Below, in pieces: positions 7,801 to 14,743 of a stretch of 19,618 bases of DNA. The notes under the pieces were generated by a model that saw only the letters and a list, made by a program, of their open reading frames with translations, searched no databases and was not told the origin of the DNA. Made by a program: the position numbers and the translations under genes. The DNA is from Thiobacillus sp. (lineage in GTDB: Bacteria; Pseudomonadota; Gammaproteobacteria; Burkholderiales; Thiobacillaceae): positions 1 through 19,618 of the forward strand of contig JANJUT010000138.1 in assembly GCA_024710445.1 (NCBI GenBank), read 5' to 3'. Each line of letters starts with the position of its first letter. Positions within the stretch are counted from its first letter, which is position 1.

Positions 7801-10800
7801 CCACCCTTCTTCTCGGAGTTCGGCCCTGTCAGCTGGCACGTGTTTGTAGGCTTCGTGAGTCCCGAGCGGACGGCGGCGGCCAACCCGGGCGGTCCAAACA
7901 CCGTCACTGGAAATGTCACCAACCTTCACATGGCGCGCCCACCCGACCAGGCGCTGTGGGACAGCACTACTTATGATGCGCTCGCGCACACCCGAGCCTG
8001 GGTCGGTCTCAACTCCGTGGGCGGCATTGGCCCTAATTTCGCCGCCGTGCAAGCCACGCTCAACCCTGACGGCACCGCCAGCTTCGAGATCCCCAACGTA
8101 CCTAACGGTGAGTACCAACTCGTGGTCTGGGACAGCTATCTCGACCAGATCATCGCCTATCGTGGGGTGTCGGTATCCGGTGGGACGGCGGGGACAGTAG
8201 TGGCCCTTGGCAACGTGCCCGTCTTTAATTGGTTCTCGCGGATGGAGCATAACGTGTTCCTGGATACCAACCAGAACGGCGTGCGCGACCCTGGCGAGGC
8301 GCCGCTTCCGGAACAGGCGATCAACCTGCGCTGGCGCGACGGCACCGTCTACCAGTCCTTTCCCACGGATACCGAGGGGTTCGTTCCCTTCGACCAGATG
8401 TTCCCGTTCTTCCACTGGCAGGTGGCAGAGGTGGATTACACGCGCTTCAAGGCGACCGGTGTCACCGTAACCGTTGACGGCGGCGGTGACGTGACCGGGA
8501 CCGGTTTCATCCTCAACCCGCAGGTCCAGGCCGACGGTACGACGACGCGCACCGAGACTGGACCCGTCCTGACCCAGGGCGTGCAGGGCTTCCTCGGCCA
8601 GACCAGCGTCTTTGACTGGGGCAAGGCTCCCTACGCAGCCGGTGAGAACGGCGGTATTTCGGGAATTGTTTATTACGCTTCGACCCGCGCCGAGAGCGAC
8701 CCGCGGCTCGCTGTCGGTGAGCCTTGGGAACCGGGCATCCCGCGCGTCAAGGTGCGCCTCTACCGCGAGGTGGCCAAGGATGGCGGCGGGACGGCCCTCG
8801 CCCTGGTGCAGGAAGTCCAGACCGACAGCTGGGATGACGCTCTGCCGACGGAGTGTCCCGGCCAGGACCCCAGCGATCCGATCGTCGATCCCACACTCGG
8901 GGCTGTTTCGCCCGTGGACAAGTGCTACGACGGCCTGCGCAACTTCAACCAGGTTCGTCCTGCGGTGTTTGACGGCGGCTACGCATTCAATAACATTCCG
9001 GCAGGCAAGTACGTAGTGGAGGTCGTGCCTCCGCCCGGCTACGATTTCCTCAAGGAGGAAGACGTCAACGTCAGCTTCGGCGACGGCTACGCCTCGACGT
9101 TCGTAACGTTGCCAGGTGGTGCAGTGGTCAATATCGTGCCCGATCCGGCAACCATCATAGCGGCGCAGGCTCCCGAGCCCGGGCTCGCCCAGCCGCCGTG
9201 CGTGGGGACTGTGCGTGAGGTGCCCCCGATCCTGAGCCTGTTCCCGTCGGCGGCGGCCGACGCACCCTTCGCGGGTGCCCTGCGGCCGCTGTGCGACCGC
9301 AAGCAGGTCGTCCTTTCCGATCAGGGGCAGGCGGCAGCTGACTTTTTCCTCTTCACCGGTGCACCGATCGCCGGCCACTTCGCCGGCATGATACTTGACG
9401 ACCTGGCTCAGGAGTTCAGCCCCTACTCGCCGCAGTTCGGTGAGAAGTGGGCACCGCCCTTCGTGCCCATCTCGGTGCGTGATCACCTGGGCCGCGAGAT
9501 CTCGCGCCTCTACTCCGACCAGTGGGGCCGCATGAACGCGCTCGTGCCATCGACCTTCACAGCGAACATGCCGTCGCCGAGCGGCTACTCGCCGGCGATG
9601 CACATGACCTGCATGAACGACCCGGGACCGATCGTGGATACACGAGCGGGTTCGCCTACCGAGGGTCAGACGATCATCGATCCGCAGTACAACCCCGCGT
9701 ACAGCAACTTCTGCTATACGTTCCAGTACATGCCGGGGACGACCACCTATCTGGACACACCGGTGCTGCCGGTGTCGGCCTTCGCCTCTGGATACAACGC
9801 ACCGTATTGCGCACCCGACCAAGGGACGCCGGTGATCCGGCAGGTGGACGGCGCCGGCCTCAACACGGGGCCCCTGGTGGCCCCGGCCGGGACGCTCACC
9901 ATCCGCTCCCGCGGTGTGGCAGTTCCGGTTCCGAATCCGGCCTACGAGGGACCGCTCGCGACCGGTTCCGCCGCGCAGACGACCATCCTGCGTGACTTCG
10001 GGTTCGGAACCCAGGGACCGGGCAGCAGCGTCACCATCGGTGGCGTATCGCTCACCATCACGAGCTGGGATGCCGACACGATTACTGCATCGCTGCCGGC
10101 AGGGGTTTCGACTGGTGAGTTGGTCGTTACCCGCGACAATGGCAACGCCACCGAGCACGCTGTGACGGTTACCGTTTCCGCCAATGAGATGCCGATCCGC
10201 GTGCCGGCGGACCAGCCGACCATCCAGGCGGCGATCGATGCCGCTTCGCCGGGCGCACTGATTCTGGTTGCCCCGGGTGCATACAACGAGTCGGTCATCA
10301 TGTGGAAGCCCGTGCGCCTGCAGGGTGCCGGCGCCGGCTCGACCTTCATCAATGCCGTCAAACGTCCGGTCGAGTCGCTCGTGGCATGGCGTACCAAGAT
10401 GGACTGCCTGTTCGGAATTGGCGTGGGCTGCACCCAGGTGGTGAACGCTCTGCCCAGCCAGCCCGATGGCGCGGCTGGATTCAACACCGAGGAAGGTGCG
10501 GCCATCACGGTCGTGGGCATCTACGATCCAGGTACGGGAACATCGCCGGCAAACAGTTTCCTCCGCCGGGGCCCGTCGCGCATCGACGGCTTCTCGATCA
10601 CTGGTGGCGACGTCGGGGGCGGCATCTTTGTCAACGGCTATGCTGACCGTCTCGAGATCGCCAACAATCACGTGTTTGGCAACAACGGCTCGTATCACGG
10701 CGGTATCCGTATCGGCCGGCCGTTCCTCGAGCTGACCGCAGACGATCAGAATCCCCCTAATGGCCGCTTCGAATTCAACACCAGGGTGAATATCCACCAC

Positions 10801-12690
10801 AACGCCATTACCCAGAACGGCGGTCTGGGCGGAGCCGGCGGCGGTCTGTCGATCGCCACGGGCACCGACGGGTACAACGTGAGCCACAACTTCGTGTGTG
10901 GGAATTTCACGACCGGAGACGGCGGCGGCATCGGCCACCTCGGCCTGAGCGATGGAGGCGTGATTGCGAACAACCGCATCGTTTTTAACCAGACATTCAA
11001 TCAAGCGACAACAGTGTCTGGCGGCGGGCTGTTTATTGCAGGCGAGCCGGCTGTAGCCGGCCTTACCTTCGGCGCGGGCTCGGTCACCGTGGACGCCAAC
11101 CTGATTCAGGGCAACCACGCCGGCGCGGGACACGGCGGCGGAATTCGTACTCAGTTTGTCAACGGCCTCGACATTAGCAACGCAAACGTCAACAGTTGGC
11201 ACAACGTGACGCTCACCAATAACATGATCGTCAACAACGTGGCCGGTTGGTCGGGCGCAGGGGTGTCGCTGCAGGACACGGTGCGCAGCCTTATCGCCAA
11301 CAACACGATCGTGCACAATGACAGCACGGCGACGGTCGCCGCGACGTTCTCCACCGGGAACCCGAACCTCTCGGTGAGCCAGCCAGCGGGTATCGCCTCG
11401 GAGCCCCACAGCCCGGCGCTGACTGACGCGATTCCCAATCCGCCGCAGTTCAACGCCGTGCGGGACTTCTCGAACCCGAGGCTGTCGAACAACATCGTGT
11501 GGCAGAACCGCTCCTTCCACTACGAAGTGGACACGGGCGTGGTACCGGCCACGGCCGGGCTCGTGCCGAGTCTCAGCCAGACCACAGTGGGCGAGTGCCT
11601 CCCGGGTGCGACCTACTGGGATCTCGGCGTTCTCGGTGGCGGCTTTACGCTCAGCCCGGTGTCCTCGGTTTTGACCGACACCACCGGCTACGATGCCAGT
11701 AACACCTCGGGCGACCCCAACCTGGTGAAGCCCTACTGCAACGGCGGTCGAACCCTCGTGGCCATCCCCGGGCCGATGGCAGCACTGCCCGCGCTGGACG
11801 AGGGGGGCAACGCCTGGATTGACGTGCGCTTTGGTCCGCTGGTGACTGCCTGGAACGCCAATGATCCGAGCGGGCCGGCCTGGAATCACCACATCGGTGC
11901 CGGCTCGTCCGGGTTGGACAATGGCATCGCCACGGATGCCCCGGACCACGACTTCGACAATGAAGCGCGGCCTCAGGGAGGTAGTGTGGATCGCGGCGCC
12001 GACGAGGTGATGCAGGCCGCGCCAACGCCTGGCACGGTAGCGTTCAGCCCGTCGGGCGCGTTCGGGAACGTTGTATTCCTGACGACAGAAACGCGGACGA
12101 TCACCGCGACGGTTTCGGGTGGTCCGGTCACGTTCGTCTCCTCGACCAGCCCGGCGGCACCTTTCGTGAAGACCGCCGACACCTGCTCGGGCACGACGGT
12201 GACTGCAGGCGGCACCTGCACGTTTACCGTGACCTATACGCAGCCGCTCCTCCCCGTTACCAACAACGGCTCGTTTACGGTTACCAGCAACGCCACGGGT
12301 AGCCCGCAGACCGTGAACCTTTCCGGAACCGGTGTACGGCAGGTGGCGTTCACGTCGGCCACCGCTCCGGGAACGCTCTTAAGCCTTCCTGGCGGCGGGA
12401 GTCTGGCTTTCGGCAATCAGAGCGGGCTGGTCACAAGCACTTTGACCGTGACGGTTGAAGGAAGTGCGCCGGTGACCTTCGGGACCTTGACTGTCACGGG
12501 TATTCTCAACACCGCATATAGCAAAGGCGCCGACACCTGTTCCGGGGCCACGCTATCGGGTGGCGGCACCTGTACGGTCATCGTCAGGTTTAACGCACCT
12601 GCGAACAACAGCTTGCGTACAGGAACGTTGATGGCTCCCCACAACGGAACCAGCAGTGTGACGCAGACACTGGTTCTCACCGGCCGATGA
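4804..12690 (+). CDS. Giant secreted multidomain protein: ligand-less MCO module, cadherin-like, SdrD-B-like, IPT/TIG-like, beta-helix and C-terminal Ig-like repeats
   Basis: The product has 2628 residues, starting at ATG 4804 with GGGAG about 7 bases upstream. The signal peptide ends near ASA/AD (about 29). Residues 30-530 are an MCO-type cupredoxin module homologous to protein B: PGTYLYQSG (Y310 onward) matches PGTYQYHSG, and HPFHTHGNH is replaced around 449-460 by SHTPTIVGLDMG, so copper ligands are lost. About 157 residues (80-237) interrupt its first cupredoxin domain. Residues 538-720 are two cadherin-like/VCBS-type repeats (GVLANDVG, GVLGNDSDPDGDTL). Residues 720-1700 carry carboxypeptidase-regulatory/SdrD-B-like modules, including calcium-loop-like DTNQNGVRDPGE at 1154-1165. 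An IPT/TIG-like domain is at 1728-1793. A right-handed beta-helix runs from about 1798 (QAAIDAASPGALILVAPGAY) to 2396, ending in a choice-of-anchor-like VDRGADEV. Two 118-residue-spaced Ig-like repeats end the chain. No sortase, PEP-CTERM or autotransporter signal is visible, so the export route is unclear. It is probably an extracellular adhesin or scaffold. Confidence 0.88.
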   Translation: MKSTFLKTILRTTRLAVVSVFLSAGIASAADVYLQAQTFDKSLPDGIGGTVTVPMWGFQWCREGFVNCGQAAASQDAPGPQLNPHTINFGIQADGSGATLSDPGNPGVTISGLLGNGSPAASVFRTRLGIGVNNANVGTNQTAVFTYASTVIPQGFSVWSSNGSMGTVAVTLDGNPVTVTPVQGPLASLPTTHENAGGINGAWFTYHITGAASGTVLAIKNLGAALRVKDITAVPAVAYAAGTGPGLTVHLRNVLRTPTSIVIPGQAGGGNPVMATDSRGRPRVQSFTNETARSGDQQVYTFSNLRPGTYLYQSGTQPSIQVPMGLYGALVVPTPGVAACTTTGQQAAYGANSCYNADATLLFSEIDPLQNQRAAAALAASLGAPGNTCVSLADYVTNATIGFPCTVEYNPVYFLVNGEPYDKMTAPAPLQIAAPGSVLLRLLNAGLRSHTPTIVGLDMGQVAEDGNAYPGLTRQQGETLLPASKTLDILVTMPAGNATYTLFDRMPASSHDELPAGGMIAKLQIGTGSTPPVPPSIYAVNDTYSVPENAAPYAATPGVLANDVGLAGATVSVVTGPANGTLVLNADGTFNYTPNAAFSGSDGFTYSASLGGNSYPAQAMLNVTSVNDAPVAADDGPYVNTIGTTITVDAAHGVLGNDSDPDGDTLTAVIDGTAPPGLTLNGDGSFTYTGGIATTFSYHATDGTLSSVSVMVTLTVNPVANITLNVQDPAGTPVTQYRWLVEEDTTWQPDPNLVPPPKDTLATNFHRSYMPVVAQGCVGTGSVQNVGGGVTIPYCDPETPFNQLALDPTKHYYVSILPHDAVDEDNTGYRVGHTVGGTRIPPSTANKALTVNVNNEPLPYAQISIFVFEDNAPTNAAVSGGEVGLGGFQITLEDAGGRYGISAGVMSQDADGNPLTNALGGPPWNCFGASTPLPGVILSCPDTPANQVAGIVGQVLIKNLFPGKYGITATPPLGSATHWLQTTTIEGTRVTDAWVKAGEPPFFSEFGPVSWHVFVGFVSPERTAAANPGGPNTVTGNVTNLHMARPPDQALWDSTTYDALAHTRAWVGLNSVGGIGPNFAAVQATLNPDGTASFEIPNVPNGEYQLVVWDSYLDQIIAYRGVSVSGGTAGTVVALGNVPVFNWFSRMEHNVFLDTNQNGVRDPGEAPLPEQAINLRWRDGTVYQSFPTDTEGFVPFDQMFPFFHWQVAEVDYTRFKATGVTVTVDGGGDVTGTGFILNPQVQADGTTTRTETGPVLTQGVQGFLGQTSVFDWGKAPYAAGENGGISGIVYYASTRAESDPRLAVGEPWEPGIPRVKVRLYREVAKDGGGTALALVQEVQTDSWDDALPTECPGQDPSDPIVDPTLGAVSPVDKCYDGLRNFNQVRPAVFDGGYAFNNIPAGKYVVEVVPPPGYDFLKEEDVNVSFGDGYASTFVTLPGGAVVNIVPDPATIIAAQAPEPGLAQPPCVGTVREVPPILSLFPSAAADAPFAGALRPLCDRKQVVLSDQGQAAADFFLFTGAPIAGHFAGMILDDLAQEFSPYSPQFGEKWAPPFVPISVRDHLGREISRLYSDQWGRMNALVPSTFTANMPSPSGYSPAMHMTCMNDPGPIVDTRAGSPTEGQTIIDPQYNPAYSNFCYTFQYMPGTTTYLDTPVLPVSAFASGYNAPYCAPDQGTPVIRQVDGAGLNTGPLVAPAGTLTIRSRGVAVPVPNPAYEGPLATGSAAQTTILRDFGFGTQGPGSSVTIGGVSLTITSWDADTITASLPAGVSTGELVVTRDNGNATEHAVTVTVSANEMPIRVPADQPTIQAAIDAASPGALILVAPGAYNESVIMWKPVRLQGAGAGSTFINAVKRPVESLVAWRTKMDCLFGIGVGCTQVVNALPSQPDGAAGFNTEEGAAITVVGIYDPGTGTSPANSFLRRGPSRIDGFSITGGDVGGGIFVNGYADRLEIANNHVFGNNGSYHGGIRIGRPFLELTADDQNPPNGRFEFNTRVNIHHNAITQNGGLGGAGGGLSIATGTDGYNVSHNFVCGNFTTGDGGGIGHLGLSDGGVIANNRIVFNQTFNQATTVSGGGLFIAGEPAVAGLTFGAGSVTVDANLIQGNHAGAGHGGGIRTQFVNGLDISNANVNSWHNVTLTNNMIVNNVAGWSGAGVSLQDTVRSLIANNTIVHNDSTATVAATFSTGNPNLSVSQPAGIASEPHSPALTDAIPNPPQFNAVRDFSNPRLSNNIVWQNRSFHYEVDTGVVPATAGLVPSLSQTTVGECLPGATYWDLGVLGGGFTLSPVSSVLTDTTGYDASNTSGDPNLVKPYCNGGRTLVAIPGPMAALPALDEGGNAWIDVRFGPLVTAWNANDPSGPAWNHHIGAGSSGLDNGIATDAPDHDFDNEARPQGGSVDRGADEVMQAAPTPGTVAFSPSGAFGNVVFLTTETRTITATVSGGPVTFVSSTSPAAPFVKTADTCSGTTVTAGGTCTFTVTYTQPLLPVTNNGSFTVTSNATGSPQTVNLSGTGVRQVAFTSATAPGTLLSLPGGGSLAFGNQSGLVTSTLTVTVEGSAPVTFGTLTVTGILNTAYSKGADTCSGATLSGGGTCTVIVRFNAPANNSLRTGTLMAPHNGTSSVTQTLVLTGR
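12025..12687 (+). repeat. Two C-terminal Ig-like repeats of the giant protein
   Basis: The end of the giant gene encodes two related modules (about 12025-12330 and 12337-12687). The match is clearest in TADTCSGTTVTAGGTCTFTV and GADTCSGATLSGGGTCTVIV, whose DNA lies 354 bases apart (118 residues). Each has a Cys pair that could form a disulfide. They resemble the HYDIN/ASPM-type or choice-of-anchor-D-type beta-sandwich domains common at the ends of secreted bacterial proteins. Confidence 0.7.
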
Positions 12691-12703
12691 TCGAGAACCT
12701 TTT

Positions 12704-13234
12704 GTGAACTCGATACTGAACTCGTATCAGCAGCTTGCTCAGCCGGGGCGCGGGTCACCCGCAAGTCTTTTCGCGGGCGGCCTCGCCCTGATCGGTGTCT
12801 TTGGACTCGCACCCGCGGCATGGGCGTCCGAGGGGCAGGCCGTGGATCGTGTTGCCTCGATCGCTCCGTCCGAGCAGGGGCACCACCCGCGCGAGAACAC
12901 ATTGATGAAGCGGCAGTGGGGGATCGAGCCGATGTACGTGCGTCAGACCGCAGCCGGCTACATGCTGGAGTTTCGCTACAGGGTGCTGGACGCCGAGAAG
13001 GCGAAGCCGCTGTTCGAGCGCCGTACCAAGCCGCTGTTGACCCATGCCGAGTCGGGAACCAGGCTGATCGTACCCACGCCGGCCAAGACCGGCGCGCTGC
13101 GCAACTCGAATCCGCCGCTGGCCGGGCACACGTACTGGATGTATTTCGCCAACCCCGGAAAACTGGTGAAGCCGGGCGAGCACGTGAACATCGAGATCGG
13201 CGCGTTCCGCCTTGAAGGGGCTGTCGTCAAGTAG
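12704..13234 (+). CDS. Secreted protein of unknown function in the MCO operon
   Basis: I do not recognise this 176-residue protein. It starts with GTG, 13 bases after the giant gene stops. A signal peptide is clear: hydrophobic SLFAGGLALIGVFGL, then APAAWA/SEG with likely cleavage near residue 42. The mature part is about 134 residues, has no cysteines, and is rich in basic residues. An HHPRENTLMKRQWGIEP stretch follows a short linker; the C-terminal half (THAESGTRLIVPTPAKTG; HTYWMYFANPGKLVKPGEHV) looks like a beta-sandwich. No transmembrane segment follows the signal peptide, so it should be soluble in the periplasm or outside. Its place between the giant protein and the chaperone genes suggests a structural or assembly partner, which is inference from position only. 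Confidence 0.75.
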   Translation: MNSILNSYQQLAQPGRGSPASLFAGGLALIGVFGLAPAAWASEGQAVDRVASIAPSEQGHHPRENTLMKRQWGIEPMYVRQTAAGYMLEFRYRVLDAEKAKPLFERRTKPLLTHAESGTRLIVPTPAKTGALRNSNPPLAGHTYWMYFANPGKLVKPGEHVNIEIGAFRLEGAVVK

Positions 13235-13246
13235 AAGCTGACCATG

Positions 13247-13251
13247 AGGAG
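13247..13251 (+). promoter_or_regulatory. Ribosome binding site that selects ATG 13259
   Basis: AGGAG lies 7 bases before ATG 13259. The in-frame ATG at 13244 would place this site inside the coding sequence and has no good site of its own, so the shorter start is preferred. Confidence 0.65.
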
Positions 13252-13258
13252 AATCAGG

Positions 13259-14068
13259 ATGAATATCATGCCGAGCGAGGGCTCGCACCACAGCGATGCC
13301 AGACTAACCAACCTGTTGAGAACCATGATCACGGCAACAGCGTTTGCCTTGTGTCTGCCAGCCTTGGGGTTCGCCGAGACGGTGGACGAACTGGTGGCCA
13401 AAAACACCGCCGCACGCGGCGGCGCCGCGGCCTGGCAGGCCGTGTCTTCGCTCCAGCTCAGCGGTCGCATGGATGTGGGCAAGGGGATGAGCGTGCCCTA
13501 CGTGCTCGAGCAGAAACGGCCCGACAAGATGCGCCTGGAGTTTGTGTTCGACGGCGAGACCTCCGTGCAGACCTTCGACGGCAAGGCGGGCTGGAAGCTT
13601 GCACCATTCCTTGGACGCACCACCGCCGAGCCGATGACTGAAGCGGAACTGAGCGTGGCTGCGGATACGGCCGACCTCTACGGGCTGTTGTTCGACTACG
13701 CCAGGCGGGGGCACAAGGTGGAACTGCTTGGAAGCGAGCTGGTGCTGGGGCAGGATGCGTTCAAGCTCAAAGTGACCTTGCCTGGCGGGTCAGTGCGCTG
13801 GGTGTATCTCGACGCCAAGAGCGGGCTCGAAGTCAAGGTCGAGGCGCTGCGCAGGCTGCGCAAGCGCGATCGGGTCGTCGAGACTTTCTATCATGACTGG
13901 CAGGCCACGGACGGTCTGCTGATCGCACATCGTCTGGAAACGCGCACCGAGGGGGAGAAGAACCTTCACCCCTTCACCGTGCAGAGCGTACGGGTCAATC
14001 CGCCGCTTGCTGACGCACGCTTCGCGATGCCGGTCGCGGTCCCGACTATCGCCAGAAATGGGAAATGA
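13259..14068 (+). CDS. LolA-like outer-membrane-lipoprotein-sorting superfamily periplasmic protein
   Basis: The protein has 269 residues from ATG 13259. A hydrophobic segment (MITATAFALCLPALGFA) after a 22-residue leader looks like a signal peptide, cleaved before ETVDELVAKNTAARGG. The mature domain has the LolA/LolB-like half-barrel pattern: helix DELVAKNTAARGGAAAW, strands LQLSGRMDVG, VPYVLEQKRPDKMRLEFVF, VQTFDGKAGWKLAPF, then VRWVYLDAKSGLEVKVEA and a final FTVQSVRVNPPL. This superfamily binds acyl chains or acts as a periplasmic carrier; true LolA is usually about 200 residues and encoded elsewhere, so this is a dedicated paralogue. Its stop overlaps the SCO gene start (ATGA), so the two are translationally coupled. 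A job in export or assembly of the cluster's proteins is inferred from context. Confidence 0.72.
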   Translation: MNIMPSEGSHHSDARLTNLLRTMITATAFALCLPALGFAETVDELVAKNTAARGGAAAWQAVSSLQLSGRMDVGKGMSVPYVLEQKRPDKMRLEFVFDGETSVQTFDGKAGWKLAPFLGRTTAEPMTEAELSVAADTADLYGLLFDYARRGHKVELLGSELVLGQDAFKLKVTLPGGSVRWVYLDAKSGLEVKVEALRRLRKRDRVVETFYHDWQATDGLLIAHRLETRTEGEKNLHPFTVQSVRVNPPLADARFAMPVAVPTIARNGK

Positions 14069-14739
14069 TCATGACACACTCGTTAATGCTCAAAGTCAGC
14101 TACTTCCTGATTATGGCCGGCAGTATCGCGACGGCTTCAGTTATGGCGGCAGATGCGCTGATGCCCGTCATGGCCACGGAGCATCACCACGACCACCACG
14201 CTGCGGCAATGGATCACAGCCAGCACGCGGCGATGATGGCCAAACCCAGTCCTTTCCAGGTTTCACAGCATCCGTACACGCTGCCCGAATTGACGCTGCG
14301 CGACCAGGCGGGCCGTGCGGTCCCGATGAGCGAGTTGCAGGAGGCATCCGGGCCGCTGGCGGTTAATTTCATCTTCACGACCTGCACCACGATCTGCCCG
14401 GTGATGACGGCCACCTTTTCCCAGATGATTCGGGAGCTGGGTCCTGATGCCGGGCGTATCAATCTGGTGTCGATCACCATCGACCCCGAGCACGATACCC
14501 CGGCGGTATTGGCCAAATACGCCGAGCGCTTCGAGGTACCGTCGAACTGGCGCTTCCTCACCGGCAGCCCTGGCGACGTGGAGCGCGTGTTGCGTGCCTT
14601 CGATGCCTGGAGTGGTTCGATCACGAGTCACCGGCCGATCACGCTGGTGCGTCGGCAGGACGATGCCAACTGGGTGCGGCTCGAGGGCTTGGGTAGCGCG
14701 TCCGAGCTCGCCGAGCAGGCGCGAGCCGTGATCCACTGA
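14065..14739 (+). CDS. SCO1/SenC/PrrC-family copper chaperone or thiol-disulfide protein
   Basis: The protein has 224 residues with a signal peptide ending near SVMA/AD (about 30). A His/Met-rich stretch follows at residues about 38-58 (HHHDHHAAAMDHSQH), a likely extra copper-binding tail. The thioredoxin-like SCO domain has FTTCTTICPVM (Cys107-x3-Cys111) and a downstream His189 in SITSHRPITLV; this Cys-Cys-His set binds Cu(I)/Cu(II) in SCO proteins. The conserved segment ITIDPEHDTPAVLAKYAERF is present. SCO proteins normally deliver copper to the CuA site of cytochrome oxidase; here the gene sits in an MCO operon with no oxidase subunit nearby, so it is more likely to load or reduce copper sites of the MCO-like proteins. 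The start ATG overlaps the previous stop by 4 bases; a second ATG at 14071 is possible. Confidence 0.92.
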   Translation: MIMTHSLMLKVSYFLIMAGSIATASVMAADALMPVMATEHHHDHHAAAMDHSQHAAMMAKPSPFQVSQHPYTLPELTLRDQAGRAVPMSELQEASGPLAVNFIFTTCTTICPVMTATFSQMIRELGPDAGRINLVSITIDPEHDTPAVLAKYAERFEVPSNWRFLTGSPGDVERVLRAFDAWSGSITSHRPITLVRRQDDANWVRLEGLGSASELAEQARAVIH

Positions 14740-14743
14740 GCGG

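Noticed and set aside
7507-11949. A 1480-codon open frame on the minus strand, opposite the giant gene
   Set aside because: Its translation is low-complexity, rich in Arg/His/Gly/Val with no domain, signal or plausible start. GC-rich third positions in the plus-strand gene remove stops on the opposite strand. The plus frame has clear domains and a signal peptide.
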